Assembly: GCF_000709795.1 (NCBI RefSeq)
Contig: NZ_KL503802.1
Location: forward strand, 372,001-436,000
Source of the DNA: Bartonella bacilliformis Ver097
GTDB taxonomy: Bacteria > Pseudomonadota > Alphaproteobacteria > Rhizobiales > Rhizobiaceae
DNA length: 64,000 bases
Direction: 5' to 3'
Shown one piece after another: positions 1 through 10,698 of this stretch. A program made the position numbers and the translations under genes. The notes under the pieces were generated by a model that was not told the origin of the DNA, did not search any database, and saw only the letters and a list, made by a program, of their open reading frames with translations. How positions within the stretch are numbered: position 1 is the first letter of the stretch; each line of letters begins with the position of its first letter.

Positions 1-314
1 CGTAAAGGCAAAGAGACATTTTCATAAGCAGTCAGATGATTGAGTAAATGAAAATCCTGAAAGACAACACCAATGCGTTTTCGCAAAGCAGGCAGTTCTT
101 TTTCTTTAAGGAGGGCTGTGTCTTTTCCAAATAAATCAATATGGCCGCGGGTTGGTTTGATGGCAAAAAACATGAGGCGCATCAATGATGTTTTGCCTGC
201 TCCAGAGGCTCCCGTCAGAAACTGAAAGGACCCACGGGGAATGTGAAAGCTCATATCACGCAAAACTTCAGGCCCCATTCCATAGCGCAGGCCAACATTT
301 TCAAAACGAATCAC
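1..314 (-). CDS. ftsE: Cell division ABC ATPase FtsE, N-terminal part (cut by window edge)
   Basis: The minus strand is open from a GTG at 314 to the window edge, giving about 104 N-terminal residues of an ABC ATPase. It begins VIRFENVGLRYGMGPEVL and has a Walker A GASGAGKT about 40 residues in, then a Q-loop region (RIGVVFQDFHLL). The Walker A wording and the sequence up to the Q-loop fit FtsE, which with the membrane protein FtsX activates peptidoglycan hydrolases at the septum. No ATG fits this frame; the GTG has GAGG about 7 bases upstream. FtsX would lie off the window. It could be another small ABC ATPase, but FtsE is the best match. Confidence 0.8.
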   Translation of the reverse strand, partial: MIRFENVGLRYGMGPEVLRDMSFHIPRGSFQFLTGASGAGKTSLMRLMFFAIKPTRGHIDLFGKDTALLKEKELPALRKRIGVVFQDFHLLNHLTAYENVSLPL

Positions 315-476
315 TTTGAGGCCTCATTTTTTTATCTTGAAACATTGTTGGTGTTTCTTTGATTTTTTTCACCATTTTTATTATTTCCATTTCACGGTTT
401 TGAATTTTTTCCCTCTTTTCCTTTTGTTTACATTGTTGAGAGGAAATACTTAATTTTAATTAAGCGTGCTGATGTG

Positions 477-2435
477 TTAAGCGGTTTCCTTTATATTTTG
501 GCGATTGGCAATAAGGTTATCAATAATTTGTGGTTCAGCAAGCGTTGAAATATCGCCTAGATTATAAAAATCATTAGCAGCAATTTTGCGTAAGATGCGT
601 CTCATGATTTTTCCCGATCGTGTTTTGGGTAAGTGAGGCGCAAATTGAATTTTATCCAATGTTGCAATAGATCCAATTTCCTGCCTAACATGCTGAATCA
701 GATTTTGATGTAACGTTACACTCGGTTGTGTTCCGGCCATTAAGGTTACAAAGCTATAAATGCCCTGCCCTTTAATGGGGTGAGGATATCCAACAACCGC
801 TGCTTCTGAAACAGCAGGGTGTGAAATGAGCGCTGATTCAATTTCAGCTGTTCCTAACCGGTGTCCAGAAACATTGAGAATATCATCAACACGCCCTGTA
901 ATCCAATAATAACCATCTTTATCACGCTTACACCCATCCCCTGTAAAATATTTTCCTTTATAGGTAGAGAAATAGGTTTCAACAAAGCGTTGGTGGTTAT
1001 TATAAAGGGTGCGCATTTGGCCAGGCCATGAATCGACGATACAGAGATTGCCTTCTGCTTCTCCTTGTAGGACATTTCCTTGCAGATCAACAAGTTGAAC
1101 TTGAACGCCAAAGAAGGGGTGTGTAGCTGATCCTGCTTTGAGTTTTGTTGCACCCGGCAAGGGTGTGATAATATGGCCCCCTGTTTCTGTTTGCCACCAT
1201 GTGTCAAGAATAGGGCAGCGGCTGTCGCCAACTGTGTGGTAGAACCATTTCCATGCTTCCGGATTAATGGGTTCTCCCACTGTCCCCAAAAGACGTAACG
1301 ATGTTCTTTGAGAGCGTTTGACAAAAGAATCCCCTGCACCCATTAAAGCACGGATAGCCGTTGGTGCCGTGTAGAATATATTGACTTTATGCTTATCCAC
1401 GATTTCCCAAAATCTTCCTTCATCAGGAAAGGTGGGGGAGCCTTCAAACATTAACGTGGTAGCACCGTTACATAAAGGCCCATAAACTAGATAAGAGTGA
1501 CCGGTGATCCACCCAATGTCAGCGGTACACCAGTAAATTTCACCAGGGTGATAATCAAAAACATACTGATGGGTCATCGAGGCATAGACGAGATAGCCGC
1601 CTGTCGTATGCAAGACACCTTTTGGTTTTCCTGTTGATCCTGAGGTATAAAGAATAAAGAGAGGATCTTCAGCATTCATGTGTTCTGGTGGGCAATCGAG
1701 TGTAGCATGGGGCATTTCTTCATGATACCAAAAATCACGTCCATTAACCCAGTGAATGATTTTGCTTGTGCGCCGTATCACCATGACTTGAGTCACATTC
1801 ACATTTTGGCGTGCTGCGATATGAATGGCACGATCCACATTATCTTTTAAGGGAATCATTTTATCACCACGCAGAGCATGATCAGCGGTAATGATAAAGG
1901 TGGATTGTCCATCAATAAGGCGCCCTGCTATTGCTTCAGGAGAGAAACCAGCAAAAATAACTGAATGAATAGCGCCAATGCGAGCACAAGCGAGCATGGC
2001 ATAGGCTGCTTCAGGGATCATGGGAAGATAGATGCTCACTCTATCACCTTTTTTAACTCCATGGTTTTTTAAAATGTTCGCAAAACGGCAGACATGTTCA
2101 TAAAGTTCATTATAGGTTATTTTTTTATCAAAATAAGGATTGTCACTCTCCCAAATTAGGGCAATCTCATCACCACGATCCTTTAAATGACGGTCAATAC
2201 AATTATAGGCAACATTGGTTATGCCATCTTCATACCATTTAATCGAAACAGTGTCGTCAAAAGATGTGTTTTTGACTTTTGTATAGGGTTTAAACCATTC
2301 AATGCGTTGGCCGTGCTTTTCCCAGAAACTTATCGGATCCTCGATACTTTTTTGATACCATTTTTGATAAGTATCCTGGTCAATTAAGGCGTTTTTTTCA
2401 ATATCAACGGGTATTGGATAAATTCTTTCAGACAT
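477..2435 (-). CDS. acs: Acetyl-CoA synthetase
   Basis: This 652-residue AMP-forming acetate-CoA ligase converts acetate, ATP and CoA to acetyl-CoA in the cytoplasm. The adenylate-binding motif [11 protein letters not shown] is in the middle and the C-terminal [11 protein letters not shown] carries the lysine that family members acetylate to switch activity off. Length is normal for bacterial Acs. The frame is open upstream to a TTG at 2456, but GGAGG sits between that codon and the ATG at 2435, so MSERIYPI is the likely start. It is a monocistronic-looking gene between ftsE and yggS on the same strand. Confidence 0.96.
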   Translation of the reverse strand: MSERIYPIPVDIEKNALIDQDTYQKWYQKSIEDPISFWEKHGQRIEWFKPYTKVKNTSFDDTVSIKWYEDGITNVAYNCIDRHLKDRGDEIALIWESDNPYFDKKITYNELYEHVCRFANILKNHGVKKGDRVSIYLPMIPEAAYAMLACARIGAIHSVIFAGFSPEAIAGRLIDGQSTFIITADHALRGDKMIPLKDNVDRAIHIAARQNVNVTQVMVIRRTSKIIHWVNGRDFWYHEEMPHATLDCPPEHMNAEDPLFILYTSGSTGKPKGVLHTTGGYLVYASMTHQYVFDYHPGEIYWCTADIGWITGHSYLVYGPLCNGATTLMFEGSPTFPDEGRFWEIVDKHKVNIFYTAPTAIRALMGAGDSFVKRSQRTSLRLLGTVGEPINPEAWKWFYHTVGDSRCPILDTWWQTETGGHIITPLPGATKLKAGSATHPFFGVQVQLVDLQGNVLQGEAEGNLCIVDSWPGQMRTLYNNHQRFVETYFSTYKGKYFTGDGCKRDKDGYYWITGRVDDILNVSGHRLGTAEIESALISHPAVSEAAVVGYPHPIKGQGIYSFVTLMAGTQPSVTLHQNLIQHVRQEIGSIATLDKIQFAPHLPKTRSGKIMRRILRKIAANDFYNLGDISTLAEPQIIDNLIANRQNIKETA

Positions 2436-2589
2436 AATTTTTCCTCCTTGAGGCAATGTAGACTACGCTAGGGAGGTTTAAAAGGTAAATTTTATTGTAA
2501 TCTGTTAAGGGAGTGTTTTCGTGATATTTCCATATGTTAAAAGATGATCTCATGAATTTATGTTTGATGATCTGATAAACGAAGAATCC

Positions 2590-3270
2590 TTAGCTAGGGC
2601 GTTGCCCAAACAAGGCTGATCCAATACGCAAGACATTTGAACCAAATTGAAGAGCGGTTTGAAAGTCATTGGACATGCCCATGGAGAGTTTTGTCAAACC
2701 AGATTTTTTGGCTAATTTTGCTAACAGGGCAAAATAAGGTCCGGGGTTATCTTGGATCGGGGGGATCGCCATCAGGCCAACAATATCAAGCCCATAATGA
2801 TTTTTGCAGTGCGCAACAAAATCAACCACATCTTCTGGGAAAAGGCCGCTTTTTTGTGGTTCTAACCCAATATTAACTTGAATATAGCAAAGGAGATGCT
2901 TCTTTTGTTTGTCCATTTCTTCGCTTAAGCTTTTGGCTATTTTTTCACGATCAACCGTTTGAATAACATCGAAAATTTTGACAGCCTCTGCTGTTTTATT
3001 GGATTGTAGGGGGCCGATAAGATGCAGTTCAATGGGGTTAAATTGTTGGCGTAGACGCGGCCATTTTTCTGTTGCTTCTTGTACGCGATTTTCCGCAAAG
3101 CGAGACTGGCCTGCTTGCAAAAGGGAAATAATCTTGTTTGCAGGTACTGTTTTTGAAACAGCAATGAGCTCCACACTGTCTAAAGAACGTTGATATTCTT
3201 TACAGCTGTTGGCGATTTCTTGTTTAATATTTTTCCACGCGTCAATGGATGTTTCATGCATTTCATTCAT
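2590..3270 (-). CDS. yggS: YggS/PROSC family PLP-binding protein
   Basis: A 226-residue protein of the YggS (PLPBP) family, which binds pyridoxal 5'-phosphate and buffers PLP homeostasis rather than acting as a racemase. The PLP lysine lies in LIAVSKTVP near residue 40, and the C-terminal phosphate-binding region reads LSMGMSNDFQTAL with GSNVLRIGSALFG, all typical. Length is normal. The start at ATG 3270 has only a weak Shine-Dalgarno; ATG 3261 is an alternative. The first ~90 bases of the gene and its leader are repeated in degenerate form just upstream (see repeat entry). Confidence 0.93.
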   Translation of the reverse strand: MNEMHETSIDAWKNIKQEIANSCKEYQRSLDSVELIAVSKTVPANKIISLLQAGQSRFAENRVQEATEKWPRLRQQFNPIELHLIGPLQSNKTAEAVKIFDVIQTVDREKIAKSLSEEMDKQKKHLLCYIQVNIGLEPQKSGLFPEDVVDFVAHCKNHYGLDIVGLMAIPPIQDNPGPYFALLAKLAKKSGLTKLSMGMSNDFQTALQFGSNVLRIGSALFGQRPS

Positions 3271-3421
3271 GATAGTCTCGTGCTTTTAAATTTTTTTCAA
3301 GGTCTAAAGAATTTAGCTTGTCTTTACAGCTCTTAGCAGTCTCTTGTTAAATGTTTTTCCACGCAATGGATGTCGCATGAATTTTGCTTATGGCGATCTC
3401 GTGTTTTCATTTTTTATTCAA
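3179..3421. repeat. Degenerate tandem duplication of the yggS 5' end and leader
   Basis: Two adjacent segments of about 120 bp align along their whole length: 3179-3300, which contains the yggS start and first ~30 codons, and 3303-3421, which is noncoding. Shared anchors include TCTAAAGAA, CTTTACAGCT, CTTGTT, TTTTTCCACGC, AATGGATGT and ATCTCGTG or GTCTCGTG. Small indels in the outer copy break the reading frame, so it is a decayed copy rather than a second gene. Confidence 0.85.
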
Positions 3422-3593
3422 TGGCTGAGAATTGTTTCTATAAAGGCAGTCCTTTGATAAAGGGAATTGTTTTATAAGGGCAATTCTCTCTATAAAGCTT
3501 GTAAAATATTCATTGAAAAGGTTGACGATAACGTTAATCCATGGGAAGCATTAAAATACTTTTTAGTTTAATTTTGTAAAGAGTATAATAGAA
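3271..3593. other. Spacer between divergent yggS and leuS
   Basis: This holds the decayed yggS-end copy (to 3421), then a second short tandem repeat: 3429-3463 and 3464-3498 share the pattern GAATTGTTT-TATAA-GGCA and a closing ATAAAG. The divergent promoters of yggS and leuS must lie here; I cannot place them with confidence. No gene or RNA was recognised. Confidence 0.5.
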
Positions 3594-6221
3594 ATGACGA
3601 TCGAACGCTATAATCCACGTGCACAGGAACAAAAATGGCAAGCGATTTGGGATGAAAAGAAGATTTTTCAAACCTCTCATGAGGATGAGGGAGAAAAATA
3701 TTATGTTTTAGAAATGTTTCCCTATCCTTCAGGCCGCATTCATATGGGGCATGTGCGTAATTATACAATGGGAGATGTCGTGGCACGTTATAAGCGTGCT
3801 AAGGGGATGAATGTGCTACACCCGATGGGGTGGGATGCGTTTGGTATGCCGGCTGAAAATGCAGCGATGCAAAATAAAGTGCATCCAAAGGCATGGACCT
3901 ATCAGAATATTGCCGCTATGCGTAAGCAATTACAGAAATTGGGGCTTTCTATAGATTGGTCGCGTGAATTTGCCACTTGTGATGTAGATTATTATCACCG
4001 CCAGCAAATGATTTTTCTCGATCTTTACCAAAAGGGGCTTGTTGTACGCAAAGTTGCTAAGGTCAATTGGGATCCTGTGGATCAAACCGTTTTGGCTAAC
4101 GAGCAAGTTATCGACGGTCGGGGTTGGCGCTCTGGTGCTTTGGTAGAACAGCGAGAATTAACCCAGTGGTTTTTCAAAATCACAGAGTTTAGTGAAGATT
4201 TATTAGCAAAATTGGACGACTTGACAGAATGGCCAGACAAAGTTCGCGTTATGCAAAAAAATTGGATTGGCAAGTCACAAGGGCTCTACATTCGTTGGGC
4301 TTTAGACAAAACACAACTTCCCTGTGATGATGTGTGTGAGGGTTTTGACGAGATCACCTGCTATTCGACTCGTCCGGATACTTTATTCGGTGCATCTTTT
4401 TTAGCCCTTTCCGTTGATCATCCAGTGGCACAAGCCTTGGCGCAAAAGAATGAAGAGCTTCGTGCTTTTATTGAAATGTGTCGGTGCGGGAGTACCACAA
4501 CAGAGGCCCTAGAAACAGCCGAAAAGCAAGGATTTCAGACAGAGATTTTGGCTGTTCATCCGTTAAATCCAGCAGTGCGTCTTCCTATTTACATCGCGAA
4601 TTTTGTTTTAATGGATTATGGTACAGGGGCTATTTTTGGATGCCCAGCGCATGATCAACGTGATTTGGATTTTGCCCGCAAATATGATCTGCCTGTGCAA
4701 GTGGTGGTTGCACCAAAAGAGGCTGAGGAGCAAGATTTTACACTTTTCGACACAGCCTATACCGGTGATGGCGTGATGATCAATTCAGACTTTTTGAATG
4801 GTTTAACGCCGAAAGATGCTTTTGAAGTAGTCGCACAACGCCTTGAAAAACAGGTTTTAAATGGTCAACCTCAAGGGCAAAAAACAGTACAATTTCGATT
4901 ACGAGATTGGGGTATTTCACGGCAGCGTTATTGGGGATGCCCCATTCCTATGATCCATTGTGCGGCTTGTGGGGTAGTGCCTGTTCCGCGTGCTGATTTA
5001 CCTGTCGTCTTGCCGGAAGATGTGACTTTTGATCGCCCTGGGAATCCCCTTGCACGCCATGAAACATGGCAAACCGTGACCTGCCCTTCTTGTGGTCAGC
5101 CGGCAAAACGCGAAACAGATACAATGGATACATTTGTTGACTCTTCCTGGTATTATGCCCGTTTTACTGCCCCTTGGGCACAAGAGCCAACCGATCCAGA
5201 CATAGCGGCGCAATGGCTGCCTGTGCAACAATATATTGGCGGTATTGAGCACGCAATTTTGCATCTTTTATATGCGCGTTTTTTCATGCGGGCTATGAAA
5301 TTGGTTGGTCATGTCAATGTGGATGAGCCTTTTACAGGGCTCTTTACCCAAGGTATGGTTGTGCATGAAACCTATCGCGATGCGCAGGGGTGGGCTTCGC
5401 CAGATGAGGTATCTATTGTTGAACAAGATGGCAAACGCCGTGCTTATAAGCTGACGGATCAGAGCGAGGTGACAATTGGTTCGATTGAAAAAATGTCGAA
5501 ATCAAAGAAAAATGTAGTTGATCCTGATGATATTATTTCTTCCTACGGGGCTGATACGGCGCGTTGGTTTATGTTGTCAGATTCTCCGCCTGAGCGTGAT
5601 GTGATCTGGTCAGAGTCTGGGATTGAAGGGGCGCACCGCTTTGTCCAACGTGTGTGGCGTTGTGTGGCGTTGAGCGCACCAATTTTAAGCACCATTGAGC
5701 CTTGTGCAGGGCACCAGGGAGAAGCTTTGGAGCTTTCAAAAGCAGCACATCGCACGCTTTGTGCTGTGGAAGATGATTTAGAAAAGCTGGCCTTTAACCG
5801 GGCTGTTGCACGTTTATATGAATTTTTGAATATCATGGCCCCTTTATTAAATACGGTGGCCGATCTTGATGATGAGATGAAGGCTGCTCTGCGTCAAGCG
5901 ATGGATTTTTTCTGTGCTATGATTGCACCGATGATGCCGCATTTGGCTGAAGAATGTCACGCGGCTTTAGGGGGAAAAACACTCATGTCTGAGTGTGCAT
6001 GGCCTGTTTATGATAAAGCTTTAACTGTTGAAGATTTTGTCACTTTGCCGGTGCAGATCAATGGTAAAAAACGTGGTGATGTCACAGTTCTTGCGACAGC
6101 AGATCAAGCAGAGATTGAACAAGCCGTTTTGGCTCTTTCTTTCGTACAAGCACAGTTGGCAGGAAAATCGGTGAAGAAAATGATTATTGTTCCAAAAAGG
6201 ATTGTTAATGTTGTTCTTTAA
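3594..6221 (+). CDS. leuS: Leucyl-tRNA synthetase
   Basis: An 875-residue class I aminoacyl-tRNA synthetase that charges tRNA-Leu. The HIGH motif appears as HMGH within [16 protein letters not shown] near residue 45, and KMSKSKK near residue 630. Between them lies the CP1 editing domain, with the threonine-rich [11 protein letters not shown] and [17 protein letters not shown] motifs, so proofreading should be intact. Length is normal. It starts at ATG 3594 with a poor ribosome site. The gene is followed by lptE with a short overlap, a pairing seen in other Hyphomicrobiales. Confidence 0.97.
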   Translation: MTIERYNPRAQEQKWQAIWDEKKIFQTSHEDEGEKYYVLEMFPYPSGRIHMGHVRNYTMGDVVARYKRAKGMNVLHPMGWDAFGMPAENAAMQNKVHPKAWTYQNIAAMRKQLQKLGLSIDWSREFATCDVDYYHRQQMIFLDLYQKGLVVRKVAKVNWDPVDQTVLANEQVIDGRGWRSGALVEQRELTQWFFKITEFSEDLLAKLDDLTEWPDKVRVMQKNWIGKSQGLYIRWALDKTQLPCDDVCEGFDEITCYSTRPDTLFGASFLALSVDHPVAQALAQKNEELRAFIEMCRCGSTTTEALETAEKQGFQTEILAVHPLNPAVRLPIYIANFVLMDYGTGAIFGCPAHDQRDLDFARKYDLPVQVVVAPKEAEEQDFTLFDTAYTGDGVMINSDFLNGLTPKDAFEVVAQRLEKQVLNGQPQGQKTVQFRLRDWGISRQRYWGCPIPMIHCAACGVVPVPRADLPVVLPEDVTFDRPGNPLARHETWQTVTCPSCGQPAKRETDTMDTFVDSSWYYARFTAPWAQEPTDPDIAAQWLPVQQYIGGIEHAILHLLYARFFMRAMKLVGHVNVDEPFTGLFTQGMVVHETYRDAQGWASPDEVSIVEQDGKRRAYKLTDQSEVTIGSIEKMSKSKKNVVDPDDIISSYGADTARWFMLSDSPPERDVIWSESGIEGAHRFVQRVWRCVALSAPILSTIEPCAGHQGEALELSKAAHRTLCAVEDDLEKLAFNRAVARLYEFLNIMAPLLNTVADLDDEMKAALRQAMDFFCAMIAPMMPHLAEECHAALGGKTLMSECAWPVYDKALTVEDFVTLPVQINGKKRGDVTVLATADQAEIEQAVLALSFVQAQLAGKSVKKMIIVPKRIVNVVL

Positions 6222-6786
6222 TCGGTTGTCATGCGTTGTTTGCACTTTTATGTTGGCACTGCTTTGTGGCTGCACAATTGAACCGCTTTATCGCCAAGCC
6301 CCGCAATCGTTGACAGCGATGGGTTTTGGTTTTGCAGGGCGTGCAGAGGAAGTTCCTTCTGGCCTTGCGGCAAAGCTGGCCATGATTGTGGTTGATGAGC
6401 CTTCTGATCGTTTTAACCAAATGGTGCGTAATCACTTGCTTTTTTTGATGCATGGGGGTGGGGAAAAGCCTGCTACGCCAAAGTATCAATTATCTTTACA
6501 CACATCTGTAATGACGCACACATCTTTGCCGGTAGAGAGTGATCCTAGAACGGGAAGAACGTGGCGTTTTTCTGTCGGGACAGTGGTCAGCAGGGCCTCT
6601 TATTCGTTAAAAGATATGAAGGATAATGTGATTGCGCAAGGGAAAGGAACCATGCGTGCATCATTTGATCGACCTCATCAGGAATATGCGACACTTCAGG
6701 CTGAAAAAGATGCTGAAAAACGTGTCGCTACAGAATTAGCGGAACAAATTTTTATGAGGCTTGCAAAAGATCTGGCGAAACTTTAA
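6208..6786 (+). CDS. lptE: LPS-assembly lipoprotein LptE
   Basis: A 192-residue lipoprotein placed directly after leuS. A signal peptide ends in the lipobox LLCGC, followed by TIEPLYR, the usual start of LptE in alphaproteobacteria. The rest is a mixed alpha/beta domain with weak family conservation. LptE plugs the LptD barrel and helps insert lipopolysaccharide in the outer membrane. The start is ATG 6208, preceded by AAAAGGA, overlapping leuS by 14 bases; a TTG at 6187 is less likely. holA, often next in related genomes, does not follow. Assignment rests on the lipobox and position. Confidence 0.82.
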   Translation: MLFFNRLSCVVCTFMLALLCGCTIEPLYRQAPQSLTAMGFGFAGRAEEVPSGLAAKLAMIVVDEPSDRFNQMVRNHLLFLMHGGGEKPATPKYQLSLHTSVMTHTSLPVESDPRTGRTWRFSVGTVVSRASYSLKDMKDNVIAQGKGTMRASFDRPHQEYATLQAEKDAEKRVATELAEQIFMRLAKDLAKL

Positions 6787-7138
6787 TGGGGTCTTTAACA
6801 GGGGAGTGAAGCGACTTTTTAGCTTAGTGTTCTGGCAGCAGTGCAGAATAGGGTTCGCCTTTGTGAATTGGTTCACCTTTGTCGGGTTTCAAGGGAGTGC
6901 AACTAGAGCTTTCAAGAATTTGGCGGCAAAGAGTTAAACGCACAAAGCGTAGTAACTAAGCTTGAAAAGTCGTCTTAAAGATCTTTTGATCTGTTTGTTG
7001 CATCGATAAAGAAGGGTGTTAACTTTTGTAGGTTCTAATCAATCCGTATTATAAAATGACTACTATGTGTATAGAGTTCTCAGGGCTTGGAAGGCAAGTT
7101 TGAGAGCAGGGTGTGGTAACAAAGCGTGCGGGTATTTT
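6787..7138. other. Spacer between convergent lptE and transaldolase genes
   Basis: Apart from the stem-closed element at 6809-6976 I see no gene here. The lptE terminator and that of the minus-strand aldolase would be expected in this spacer. The outer stem of the element is not followed by a clean T-run, so it is not a textbook terminator. Confidence 0.5.
6809..6976. ncRNA. Candidate structured RNA or stem-closed element
   Basis: About 170 bp are closed by an imperfect long stem. CTTTTTAGCTTAG near 6815-6827 pairs with CTAAGCTTGAAAAG at 6956-6969, and the stem extends outward through CGA/TCG to about 17 pairs with one bulge. Inside are two small perfect hairpins: GTGAA-TTGG-TTCAC at 6863-6876 and ACGC-ACAAA-GCGT at 6938-6950. 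There is no open frame of note. The form suggests a folded RNA with a closing stem and two arms. I recognise no known family, and the strand is not determined. Confidence 0.35.
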
Positions 7139-7792
7139 TTAAGCGATCTTTTGGCCCGTTTTTGCCCAATCCGTTAAGAATGTTTGCAAGCCTTTATCGG
7201 TTAAAGGGTGTACAGCCAGGCTTTTTAAAACTTTGGGAGGAACGGTTGCAACATCTGCACCACTTAAAGCGGCTGCTTTCACATGGGTTGTTGTGCGAAT
7301 AGAAGCAGCTAAAATTTGTGTTGCAAATCCATAAGTATCATAAATAGTACGAATTTCATGAAGCAGGTCTATGCCATTTGTGCCACAATCATCAATTCTA
7401 CCAATAAAGGGGGAAACAAATGTTGCCCCTGCTTTAGCCGCAAGCAAAGCTTGAGTAGCAGAAAAACATAAGGTGAGATTTGTTTTAAACTCTTGTTCGC
7501 TAAGGGCTTTACACGCTTTTAAACCATCGAGCGTTATGGGCAGTTTGATGCAAATATTATTAGCAATTTTTGCTAAAACCGCAGCTTCTTTCATCATGGT
7601 GTCAAAGTCGGTTGCTGCAACTTCAGCAGAAACAGGCCCTTCGACCAGGGAGCAAATTTCTTGTATAACCTCGAGAATATTGCGCCCAGATTGCAGGATA
7701 AGAGAAGGATTGGTGGTGACACCATCGACCAGACCTAAATTTTGTAATTCTTGGATATCTTCGCAATTGGCGCTATCCACAAAAAATTTCAT
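7139..7792 (-). CDS. Transaldolase / fructose-6-phosphate aldolase family protein
   Basis: A 217-residue member of the short (type 3B) transaldolase group. It opens [13 protein letters not shown] and continues [11 protein letters not shown], both signature segments. The Schiff-base lysine is in NICIKLPIT near residue 85, and SPFIGRIDD follows. Such enzymes act either as transaldolases in the pentose phosphate pathway or as fructose-6-phosphate aldolases; sequence alone does not decide. With tkt in the same window, a transaldolase role is plausible. The ATG has GGAG about 8 bases upstream. It converges with lptE. Confidence 0.92.
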   Translation of the reverse strand: MKFFVDSANCEDIQELQNLGLVDGVTTNPSLILQSGRNILEVIQEICSLVEGPVSAEVAATDFDTMMKEAAVLAKIANNICIKLPITLDGLKACKALSEQEFKTNLTLCFSATQALLAAKAGATFVSPFIGRIDDCGTNGIDLLHEIRTIYDTYGFATQILAASIRTTTHVKAAALSGADVATVPPKVLKSLAVHPLTDKGLQTFLTDWAKTGQKIA

Positions 7793-8330
7793 TTCCGATC
7801 TCCTCTGTTATGAAAAGCTTTTATACTAAAAGTTTCTAATGATTCACCTTATTTACATTATGCGCTATTGTTGCACGAAAAAACAAGGGATGAGTCGATA
7901 ATAGATATGCGGAAAAGTCTATGAAATTGATTTAAAAGCAAGTGTAGGGAAAAGCCTGTTATCCAGGATCACTCAAAAATTTCTCAAGGATCACGTAGGA
8001 TTGCTTAAAGGGAGGCCCCAAGAGTAGTTTAAGGGGTGAAAAGTCGCATAAGAGTAGCCCAAAAGGCAGCCTTGTTCAGGATTATGAATAATTTTAAGCT
8101 GATTTTTTCTTTGTAAATTGAAAGAAAATAAGAAAGGGTGAAAGCAGATGGTCTACCAAAGATTAAAGAGTATTTTGCTTTCGCTTCTTATATTGCACGC
8201 TTATCATTATTGGGGGCATCTTTTGAGGATCTGATCAGGATTAGCAAGTATGTTGAAAACTAAAGAGTCCTGAGATCAGATAAGGTGCATATGTAAGACT
8301 AAACTGAGTGAAAAGATAAGCTATAACAAA
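7793..8330. other. Spacer of 538 bp between aldolase and priA
   Basis: The spacer between divergent genes holds no recognised gene. Short related segments occur around 7959-8060 (AAGAGTAG at two places, GGATCAC at two places). The only coding candidate is the tiny frame at 8148-8234, described separately. Confidence 0.4.
8148..8234 (+). CDS. Possible 28-residue hydrophobic small protein
   Basis: An ATG at 8148 preceded by AAAGGGTGAAAGCAG opens a 28-codon frame ending at TGA 8232-8234. The product starts MVYQRLKS and has a hydrophobic stretch (ILLSLLIL) then a His/Tyr/Trp-rich end. The ribosome site and the single membrane-like segment are the only support. A chance frame in a spacer is equally possible. 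Confidence 0.18.
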   Translation: MVYQRLKSILLSLLILHAYHYWGHLLRI

Positions 8331-10568
8331 ATGCAGGAACAAAAGGTGAAATCAAACGGACCAGAAATAAAGAGTGTTTCGGTTTTGGTGCCACTTCCTG
8401 TGCCTCACGCGTATCATTATAGGGTGCCGTCTTCTCTGACGGTAGAGGTTGGTTCTTTTGTTCGGGTTCCTGTTGCGGGGCGGACTCTTTGTGGTTTTGT
8501 CGTTTCGCTTGATGAGCAGACTTGTGAAAATGAACAGGAGGGGTGTTCTGTTTTCCCAGATAAATTGCGCTTTATTGAGTGTGTTTTTGATTGTCCACCC
8601 TTAAAGGCTGAAATGATCGCTTTTCTGCGTTTTGTCAGCGACTATACGATGACACCTTTTGGTCTTGCCGCGCGGTTGGTTTTACGTGTCCCGGCAGCGT
8701 TAGAGCGCGAAGAGCCAATGATGGGGTTGCGTTATTGTGGTGGAGAGGTGCATCGCTTAACACCAGCACGATCGCGTGTTTTAGAATTGGCACGCAAGGG
8801 AATGGTGTGGACACGTTCTGGTCTTGCGCATGCAGCAGGGGCCTCTGTTTCGGTGGTTGAGGGGTTAAAGGAACTTGGTGTTTTTGAAGAAGCACCGATA
8901 CCGGTCTCTCCCCTTGTGGCAACGCCTGACCCTAATTATTGCTCACCCGTTTTGGAAGATGCGCAAAAATCAGCAGCTGATTTTTTGCAACAAGGGGTAT
9001 TGTTAGCAAAATTTCAGGTATTTTTGCTAGATGGGGTGACGGGGTCAGGGAAAACAGAAGTTTATTTTGAAGCTGTGGCGCAAGCGTTGAAGGGCGGTAA
9101 GCAAATTTTAATTTTGCTGCCAGAAATTGCTTTAACACAACAATTTTTAGATCGGTTTTACGCGCGTTTTGGTACGGCAGTGGCTGAGTGGCATTCAGAT
9201 TTAGCCCAGCGTCATCGTGAACGTGTGTGGCGTCAGGTTGCAGAAGGGAAAATCCGTGTTGTTGCTGGGGCCCGTTCGGCGCTTTTTTTACCATTCTCAG
9301 ATCTGGGATTAATTGTCGTTGATGAAGAGCATGATAGCGCTTATAAACAGGAAGAGCGGATTTTTTATCATGCTCGTGATATGGCGGTTGCACGTGGCTC
9401 TTTTGAGCCATGTCCTGTTATTTTGTCTTCAGCAACACCTTCAATTGAAAGCCAGGTCAATGTTTTGTGGGGGCGCTATCAACGGGTGCATTTGCCATCG
9501 CGTTTTCGGGCGGCAGCATTACCGCAACTGCGGGTGGTTGATATGCGTCAAGGGGGAGTGGAAAAGGGGCGTTTTATTTCTTCCGCTCTTGAGTATGCGC
9601 TTAGACAAACTCTTGAAAAAAGAGAGCAGGCTCTCCTTTTTCTCAACCGGCGTGGTTATGCTCCTTTAACATTATGCCGGATTTGTGGGTATCGTTTTCA
9701 TTGTACGGAGTGTTCAAGCTGGCTAGTCGAGCACCGGTTGCAAGGGCGCTTAAAATGTCATCACTGTGGCTATCATCAACCTATTCCTGAGGCCTGTCAT
9801 GAGTGTGGAACTCTTGATCATTTGGTAGCGTGCGGACCTGGGGTGGAGAGAATTGCTGAGGAGACACAAGGGTTGTTTCCACAGGCGCGGCTGCTGATTT
9901 TGTCGACAGATTTAAAAGGTGGGATTAGCCAGTTACGAAGTGAGTTGGAAGCTATTGCTAACAGGGATGTTGATATTATTATTGGGACGCAATTAGTGTC
10001 TAAAGGGCATCATTTCCCAGGGCTCTCTCTCGTTGGGGTGGTTGATGCTGATCTAGGGCTTGCCAATGGTGATTTGCGCGCAGGGGAGCGTACGTTTCAG
10101 CTTTTGTCTCAGGTAACGGGGCGTGCAGGGCGTATGGGCTTAGAAAGTTTGGGATTGTTGCAAACTTATCAACCGGACCACCCAGTGATGAAAGCTTTGC
10201 TTTCACAACAGCGTGAGGATTTTTACACGCGTGAGCTTGCAATGCGAGAGCAGCATCATTTGCCCCCTTATGGGCGATTTGCTTCTTTGATTGTGTCGTC
10301 AAAAAATCGCCAAGCAGCAGAAAATTATGCGCGTGTCTTACGCCAGGCGGCCCCTGCTGTGCACGATGCTTCCTTGGGGGCATCTTTAATGGGGCCAGCA
10401 GAAGCCCCGTTGGCCCTTGTGCGTGGACAATATCGTTTTCGGCTTCTTTTGCATGGGAAGCGTTCTTTTGATGTGCAAGGGTTTATCCGAGCCATGCTAG
10501 TGCGAGCTACCAAGAGGCCAAGTTCAGTTCGGGTGCAAATTGATATTGATCCACAAAGTTTTTTATGA
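8331..10568 (+). CDS. priA: Primosomal protein N' (replication restart helicase PriA)
   Basis: A 745-residue superfamily 2 helicase that reloads the replisome at stalled forks and D-loops. Walker A is GVTGSGKTE near residue 236 and Walker B is VVDEEHD. The zinc-binding insert shows four CxxC-type pairs (CRICG, CTEC, CHHCG, CHECG) near residues 450-500, followed by the GTQLVSKGHHF and TGRAGR motifs of the second helicase lobe. Length is normal. The start at ATG 8331 has a poor ribosome site. An AT-rich inverted repeat overlaps its stop codon. Confidence 0.96.
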   Translation: MQEQKVKSNGPEIKSVSVLVPLPVPHAYHYRVPSSLTVEVGSFVRVPVAGRTLCGFVVSLDEQTCENEQEGCSVFPDKLRFIECVFDCPPLKAEMIAFLRFVSDYTMTPFGLAARLVLRVPAALEREEPMMGLRYCGGEVHRLTPARSRVLELARKGMVWTRSGLAHAAGASVSVVEGLKELGVFEEAPIPVSPLVATPDPNYCSPVLEDAQKSAADFLQQGVLLAKFQVFLLDGVTGSGKTEVYFEAVAQALKGGKQILILLPEIALTQQFLDRFYARFGTAVAEWHSDLAQRHRERVWRQVAEGKIRVVAGARSALFLPFSDLGLIVVDEEHDSAYKQEERIFYHARDMAVARGSFEPCPVILSSATPSIESQVNVLWGRYQRVHLPSRFRAAALPQLRVVDMRQGGVEKGRFISSALEYALRQTLEKREQALLFLNRRGYAPLTLCRICGYRFHCTECSSWLVEHRLQGRLKCHHCGYHQPIPEACHECGTLDHLVACGPGVERIAEETQGLFPQARLLILSTDLKGGISQLRSELEAIANRDVDIIIGTQLVSKGHHFPGLSLVGVVDADLGLANGDLRAGERTFQLLSQVTGRAGRMGLESLGLLQTYQPDHPVMKALLSQQREDFYTRELAMREQHHLPPYGRFASLIVSSKNRQAAENYARVLRQAAPAVHDASLGASLMGPAEAPLALVRGQYRFRLLLHGKRSFDVQGFIRAMLVRATKRPSSVRVQIDIDPQSFL

Positions 10569-10698
10569 AAAAACATAAAATACGCGTTTCTTTGTGAGTT
10601 AAAATAAAAGTTTTTTAAATAAAAGGCTCTGTGAGAATAAAAGATACTGTCTTGGATAAAGCGTATTTGCAGATAGGATATTTTGCGGGGGGTGGTTT

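Noticed and set aside
854-1339. 161-codon plus-strand-looking frame inside acs (and similar long shadow frames in priA, leuS, atpD, tolB)
   Set aside because: Fully overlapped by a well-conserved gene in another frame, no family match, odd composition.
6787-7138. holA expected after lptE
   Set aside because: No frame of the right size exists in this spacer. The gene is probably elsewhere; no remnant is claimed.
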